Positions 6,270-8,855 of a stretch of 8,855 bases of DNA are shown in pieces. Below the pieces are notes generated by a model. The model was not told the DNA's origin. It searched no databases and saw only the letters and a program-made list of their open reading frames with translations. This DNA comes from Clostridiales bacterium (GTDB lineage Bacteria > Bacillota_A > Clostridia > Saccharofermentanales > Saccharofermentanaceae): the NCBI GenBank assembly GCA_017649745.1, contig JAGCGE010000056.1, positions 1 through 8,855 of the forward strand. Reading direction: 5' to 3'. The translations under genes were made by a program, and so were the position numbers. Position 1 is the first letter of the stretch; every line of letters starts with the position of its first letter.

Positions 6270-6298
6270 ATTTTATATCTAAGTCAGTTAAAAATCAA
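6270..6298 (-). promoter_or_regulatory. Probable promoter of tRNA-Pro overlapping the upstream stop codon
   Basis: TTGATT (6298-6293) and TAAAAT (6275-6270) on the minus strand are 17 bases apart. The start point predicted near 6263 leaves a leader of about five bases before the mature tRNA. The -35 includes the TGA stop of the DUF4214/CHAP gene. The tRNA could also be made by readthrough from that gene. Confidence 0.55.
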
Positions 6299-8202
6299 TA
6301 CGCAGGAATCGCGTAACCGCAAATATCAGGGTCTCCTACATAGATCTTACGATCGTTACGAACAACATCTTTTGTATTGCCTTCAACCGTGTGGATCCTA
6401 CCCGTTGCATCTGTTCCGACAACGATACCTGTATGGTCTATAATACCGTTTCCATCCCAGTCGTAGAAGATGATATCACCACTCTTTGGTCTATAGTTGT
6501 TGTCAGACATCCATCTGCCTCTTGCAAGGAACCATTCCTTGGCATCCATACACCACTTGTATTTAGGAACAATGCCTTGGTCTATATAACCACACTGATT
6601 AGCACACCAGCTGACAAATACAGCACACCATTCGATCCTGTAGTTATATCCGTACCATGAAAGATAAGGTTTTCCTCCCTGCTGTCCGACTTCTTTCTTA
6701 GCGACAGTAACGATCGGCTTTTCTACAATACCAGTCTCCTTCATGATATCTGCAAACTCAGGAGAACTTAAGAACTGAGCTCTTACCTCATCTCTAGTAA
6801 GAGTCTTGTTTTCAAGAAGTTCAAGCCAGAAGTCTTCACCGTCTCTATCAGGTTCTCTTCCCATACTTGTTCTATAAAGAACAGCAATATACTCTTTATC
6901 AGTTGTCTCCTTCTTTTCGAACTCTTCAGAGATAAAGAATTCATTAGATACATCCATAGGAGTAAGGATAAAAGTACCCATGCTTAACGTCCAATAATCA
7001 AGTCCGTCCTTATCAGCTTTACGTCCAAGAACATCAGAATAGAGCCTTGTAGTAAAGTTCGCGATCTCAGTATACTGATCACAAGGTTCGTCTGAGTAAT
7101 ATGCTCCTCTATCGATCATGTAATCATCGCATACTTCTTTATACTCCTGGGAGTTTACGAAGTTCTCGAAAATAAACTTCCTGGTCTTCAAAGTGTTCTG
7201 GAGCATATCAAGCCAGAAGTCAAAACCTTCCTGATCAGGCTCTCTGTCAAAGAAAGTGTAATAGAGCATTGTCAGGAATTCTTCATCTGTATGACCTGCT
7301 CCAACATATTCCTCAGAGAAAACGAATTCATAGGAAACAGCTGCTCCTGTACTTTTACCTGATATCAGAAGCTGCGTCCAGTACTTAATACCGTCTTCAT
7401 CAGAATTACGTGAAAGACACTTATCATAAAGTCTTTCTACGAAACCGTAAACCTTAACACCTGACTCAGGTAACAAAGCATTTTCAGGAAGCTGATCATC
7501 AGGATCGTCAGAATAGTAAGCGCCTCTGTCTATACCATAGCTTTCGCAGATATCATAAAACTCTTTGGAATTGACAAAGTTCTCGAAGATGAGTTTCCTT
7601 GAACAACCTGAATGCTCCAACTGAAACATCCAATAATCAAAGCCTGCTTCATCAGGTTCTCTGTCAAAAAATGCATAATAAAGCATCGTTAGATAGTCTT
7701 TATTTGAAGCACCGCTGTTAACATACTCATCGCTAAATACAAAAAGATAAGCAACATGTGCACCTGTATCAAGACCATTGCACAATGAATCTGTCCAGAA
7801 TGCGATACCGTCTACATCTGAAGATCTGCTAAGACATTTATCATATAATCTCTCGACAAAATCACGGACCATCTGTTCCTTTTCAGGATCCGGTGTCGGT
7901 TCAGTCGTAGTAGTTTCTTCATTCTGATTCTCAGTTGGTTCACCGGTTGGCTCATCAGTTGGTTCATCTGTTGATCCATCTGTAGATTCATCTGTAGATT
8001 CATCTGTCGTTTCTTTATTTTCCGACAGATCAGTAGTTTCACTTTCAGAACCCTGACCTTCTACAGGCTCATCGTAGATAATTTCCTCACCAACTACTTC
8101 ATCTTCGTCTGCCTTTACATCAGCTGATGCAAATCCGCAAACTGATACTGCAAATACTACCGAAAGCAGTATTGGTATCACTTTTAAAAAGTTTCTTTTC
8201 AT
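6295..8202 (-). CDS. Secreted protein with three DUF4214-type units and C-terminal CHAP peptidoglycan hydrolase domain
   Basis: The 635-residue protein starts with a signal peptide (basic MKRNFLK, hydrophobic core, likely cut after A27 in FASA-D). Residues ~28-110 form an acidic Thr/Glu/Pro linker with TDES/TDEP repeats. Three DUF4214-type helical units follow at about 113-222, 252-361 and 380-490. Each has two half-repeats built on LYxxxLxRxxDxxGxxxW, and each half ends in an FVxSxEY/F-like motif. Units 1 and 2 are closest and share the tail IDRGAYYSD; unit 3 is more diverged. The C-terminal domain, ~503-635, is CHAP. It has C526 in EWCAVFVSWC, H590 in DHTGIVVG and E607 in VEGNT as the likely catalytic set. 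CHAP enzymes cut peptidoglycan as amidases or endopeptidases. DUF4214 has no settled role and may target or space the enzyme at the envelope. No sortase motif or membrane anchor is visible. GAGGT lies four bases before the ATG. Confidence 0.92.
   Translation of the reverse strand: MKRNFLKVIPILLSVVFAVSVCGFASADVKADEDEVVGEEIIYDEPVEGQGSESETTDLSENKETTDESTDESTDGSTDEPTDEPTGEPTENQNEETTTTEPTPDPEKEQMVRDFVERLYDKCLSRSSDVDGIAFWTDSLCNGLDTGAHVAYLFVFSDEYVNSGASNKDYLTMLYYAFFDREPDEAGFDYWMFQLEHSGCSRKLIFENFVNSKEFYDICESYGIDRGAYYSDDPDDQLPENALLPESGVKVYGFVERLYDKCLSRNSDEDGIKYWTQLLISGKSTGAAVSYEFVFSEEYVGAGHTDEEFLTMLYYTFFDREPDQEGFDFWLDMLQNTLKTRKFIFENFVNSQEYKEVCDDYMIDRGAYYSDEPCDQYTEIANFTTRLYSDVLGRKADKDGLDYWTLSMGTFILTPMDVSNEFFISEEFEKKETTDKEYIAVLYRTSMGREPDRDGEDFWLELLENKTLTRDEVRAQFLSSPEFADIMKETGIVEKPIVTVAKKEVGQQGGKPYLSWYGYNYRIEWCAVFVSWCANQCGYIDQGIVPKYKWCMDAKEWFLARGRWMSDNNYRPKSGDIIFYDWDGNGIIDHTGIVVGTDATGRIHTVEGNTKDVVRNDRKIYVGDPDICGYAIPAY
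7937..8008. repeat. Six tandem 12-bp units coding the Thr-Asp-Glu-Ser/Pro linker
   Basis: Six consecutive 12-base units, of the form GATTCATCTGTA or GGTTCATCTGTT on the plus strand, run without gaps at 7937-8008. They code for TDES, TDES, TDGS, TDEP, TDEP and TGEP. The unit is a multiple of three, so gain or loss of copies would change linker length without breaking the frame. The two units at 7985-8008 differ by a single base, which suggests recent duplication at that end. Confidence 0.85.
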
Positions 8203-8221
8203 ATATACCTCTTCAATTCAG

Positions 8222-8253
8222 TTTTACAGTATTTGTGACGAGCAAATGTAAAA
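8222..8253 (-). promoter_or_regulatory. Possible promoter or operator of the DUF4214/CHAP gene
   Basis: TTTTACA and TGTAAAA form an imperfectly spaced inverted repeat, with inner arms ATTTG and CAAAT, just upstream of the ribosome binding site. On the minus strand TTTACA (8252-8247) and TGTAAA (8228-8223) are 18 bases apart and could be a weak -35/-10 pair. No better promoter is visible in the gap. Confidence 0.3.
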
Positions 8254-8254
8254 A

Positions 8255-8304
8255 ATTGTTGCAAAACAATACGCTTCGCGGACATTCTATCACACGAAGC
8301 GTAT
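8255..8304 (-). terminator. Terminator-like hairpin after the Gln/Tyr-rich protein gene
   Basis: ATACGCTTCG (8269-8278) and CGAAGCGTAT (8295-8304) are a perfect 10-bp inverted repeat with a 16-base loop, starting about 15 bases after the stop at 8319. On the minus strand a T-rich stretch follows (TGTTTTG). A second small hairpin (TTGTT/AACAA, 8256-8269) follows with six T. The long loop is unusual for a terminator, but the position fits one. Confidence 0.6.
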
Positions 8305-8318
8305 ATATTAAAAACTTT

Positions 8319-8855
8319 TTACTCTAATCCTTCACCATTTGAAGAATCAAATTCGGATGTGAAATCATTAGCTAACGGACTATCAAATCCGGAATCAGAA
8401 CTTATATCAGAGAACATAGAACCTTGATCAACCGGATTCTCAACAACTGTCTCAACAGGTTCTACAGGAACTACCGGAGTTACAGGCTCAGGCTGCACAG
8501 GCTCAGGTTGTACAGGTTCCGGCTGAACTGGCTGCATCTGCTGAACCGGTTGCATTTGCTGTACAGGCTGCATCGGCTGATATTGTTGTTGCGGCTGAAC
8601 ATATTGCTGCGGCTGCGAATACTGAGGTTGCTGTGCATACTGCTGCTGACCATATTGCGGCTGAGCATACTGATTCTGATTGTACTGTGATTGTCCATAT
8701 TGTGGCTGACCATATTGAGGTTGCTGAGCGTATTGCTGCTGTCCGTACTGAGGCTGCTGCATATACTGCTGCTGACCATACTGTGGCTGCTGCATATATT
8801 GCTGCTGAGAATATACAGGAGCCTGAGGAGCATTTGCTTTATCGATCTCAGCAAG
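8319..8855 (-). CDS. Protein with Gln/Tyr/Pro-rich low-complexity C-terminal tail, N-terminus outside window
   Basis: The frame is open through the window edge, so the first visible methionine (8795) is internal and the 178 residues seen are only the C-terminal part. The visible sequence starts LAEIDKANAPQAP, perhaps the end of a helical domain. Residues then follow a repeat of QQPQYG, QQQYA and QPQY units with a Tyr every four to six residues (8580-8813), three MQPVQ-type units, three QPEPV units, and an acidic Ser/Asp/Phe tail. After the single Lys near the edge there is no Lys or Arg to the end, which is extreme. Such a tail is disordered and prion-like in composition; proline-rich parts often bind partners or extend from the envelope. 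The function sits in the unseen N-terminal part, so I name none. A terminator-like hairpin follows the stop. Confidence 0.8.
   Translation of the reverse strand, partial: LAEIDKANAPQAPVYSQQQYMQQPQYGQQQYMQQPQYGQQQYAQQPQYGQPQYGQSQYNQNQYAQPQYGQQQYAQQPQYSQPQQYVQPQQQYQPMQPVQQMQPVQQMQPVQPEPVQPEPVQPEPVTPVVPVEPVETVVENPVDQGSMFSDISSDSGFDSPLANDFTSEFDSSNGEGLE
8462..8813. repeat. Degenerate codon-level repeats coding a Gln/Tyr/Pro tail
   Basis: Degenerate repeats based on CTGCTGNCCATATTG-like units (plus strand) fill 8580-8813. Shorter repeats of 12-18 bases coding QPEPV and MQPVQQ lie at about 8480-8579. Copies differ mostly at third codon positions, so the protein pattern is kept while the DNA diverges, which suggests selection on the protein. 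Two reading frames on the opposite or shifted strand also stay open here because of composition. Confidence 0.75.

Noticed and set aside
6085..6282. Plus-strand open frame, 65 codons
   Set aside because: It runs through the terminator and antisense to the tRNA, so it is not a gene.
7937..8008. Tandem repeats considered as a CRISPR array
   Set aside because: Units are 12 bases, adjacent without spacers, and code for protein in frame.
8424..8854. Leu/Arg-rich plus-strand frame and a Ser/Asn/Met-rich shifted frame
   Set aside because: Both are by-products of the Gln/Tyr codon repeats of the partial gene.

Overview
The window looks like chromosomal DNA from a low-to-mid GC anaerobic Firmicute of the class Clostridia, most plausibly a Lachnospiraceae-like gut or rumen bacterium. 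The signs are strong AGGAGG-type ribosome binding sites, sigma-A-like promoters, a giant acyl-CoA dehydratase activase-related protein, a secreted DUF4214/CHAP protein, and a dihydrofolate reductase of a type I associate with clostridia. No marker in the window fixes genus or species. Every gene I can support lies on the minus strand, so transcription runs from high to low coordinates.

Region by region, in the direction of transcription. (1) 8855-8319: the C-terminal part of a protein whose start is outside the window. It ends in a Gln/Tyr/Pro-rich low-complexity tail and is followed by a terminator-like hairpin. (2) 8202-6295: a secreted 635-residue protein with a signal peptide, an acidic Thr/Pro linker coded by 12-bp tandem repeats, three tandem DUF4214-type units and a C-terminal CHAP peptidoglycan hydrolase domain. 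(3) 6258-6183: tRNA-Pro(CGG) with encoded CCA, its own promoter overlapping the stop of gene 2, and a perfect terminator hairpin. (4) 6021-4384 and 4357-3863: a probable two-gene operon of a SulP-family anion transporter and dihydrofolate reductase (folA). (5) 3698-3438: an 86-residue orphan protein with its own promoter and terminator. Its predicted topology resembles HPr without the active-site histidine. (6) 3303-2542: an uncharacterised gene whose best-supported start is followed, 18 codons later, by an in-frame TAA. (7) 2545-1: a very large activase-related protein of the HgdC/BadF/DUF2229 type, translationally coupled to gene 6 by an ATGA overlap and running off the window.

The genes do not form one pathway. 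They are a housekeeping core (tRNA, folA, transporter) next to a cell-envelope hydrolase and a two-gene unit around an iron-sulfur activase. I found no CRISPR array, insertion sequence, phage module or recognisable defence system. The items most worth a second look are the in-frame stop and Shine-Dalgarno palindrome at the head of the activase operon, the uncharacterised gene coupled to that activase, the HPr-like small protein, and the two low-complexity or repeat-rich proteins.
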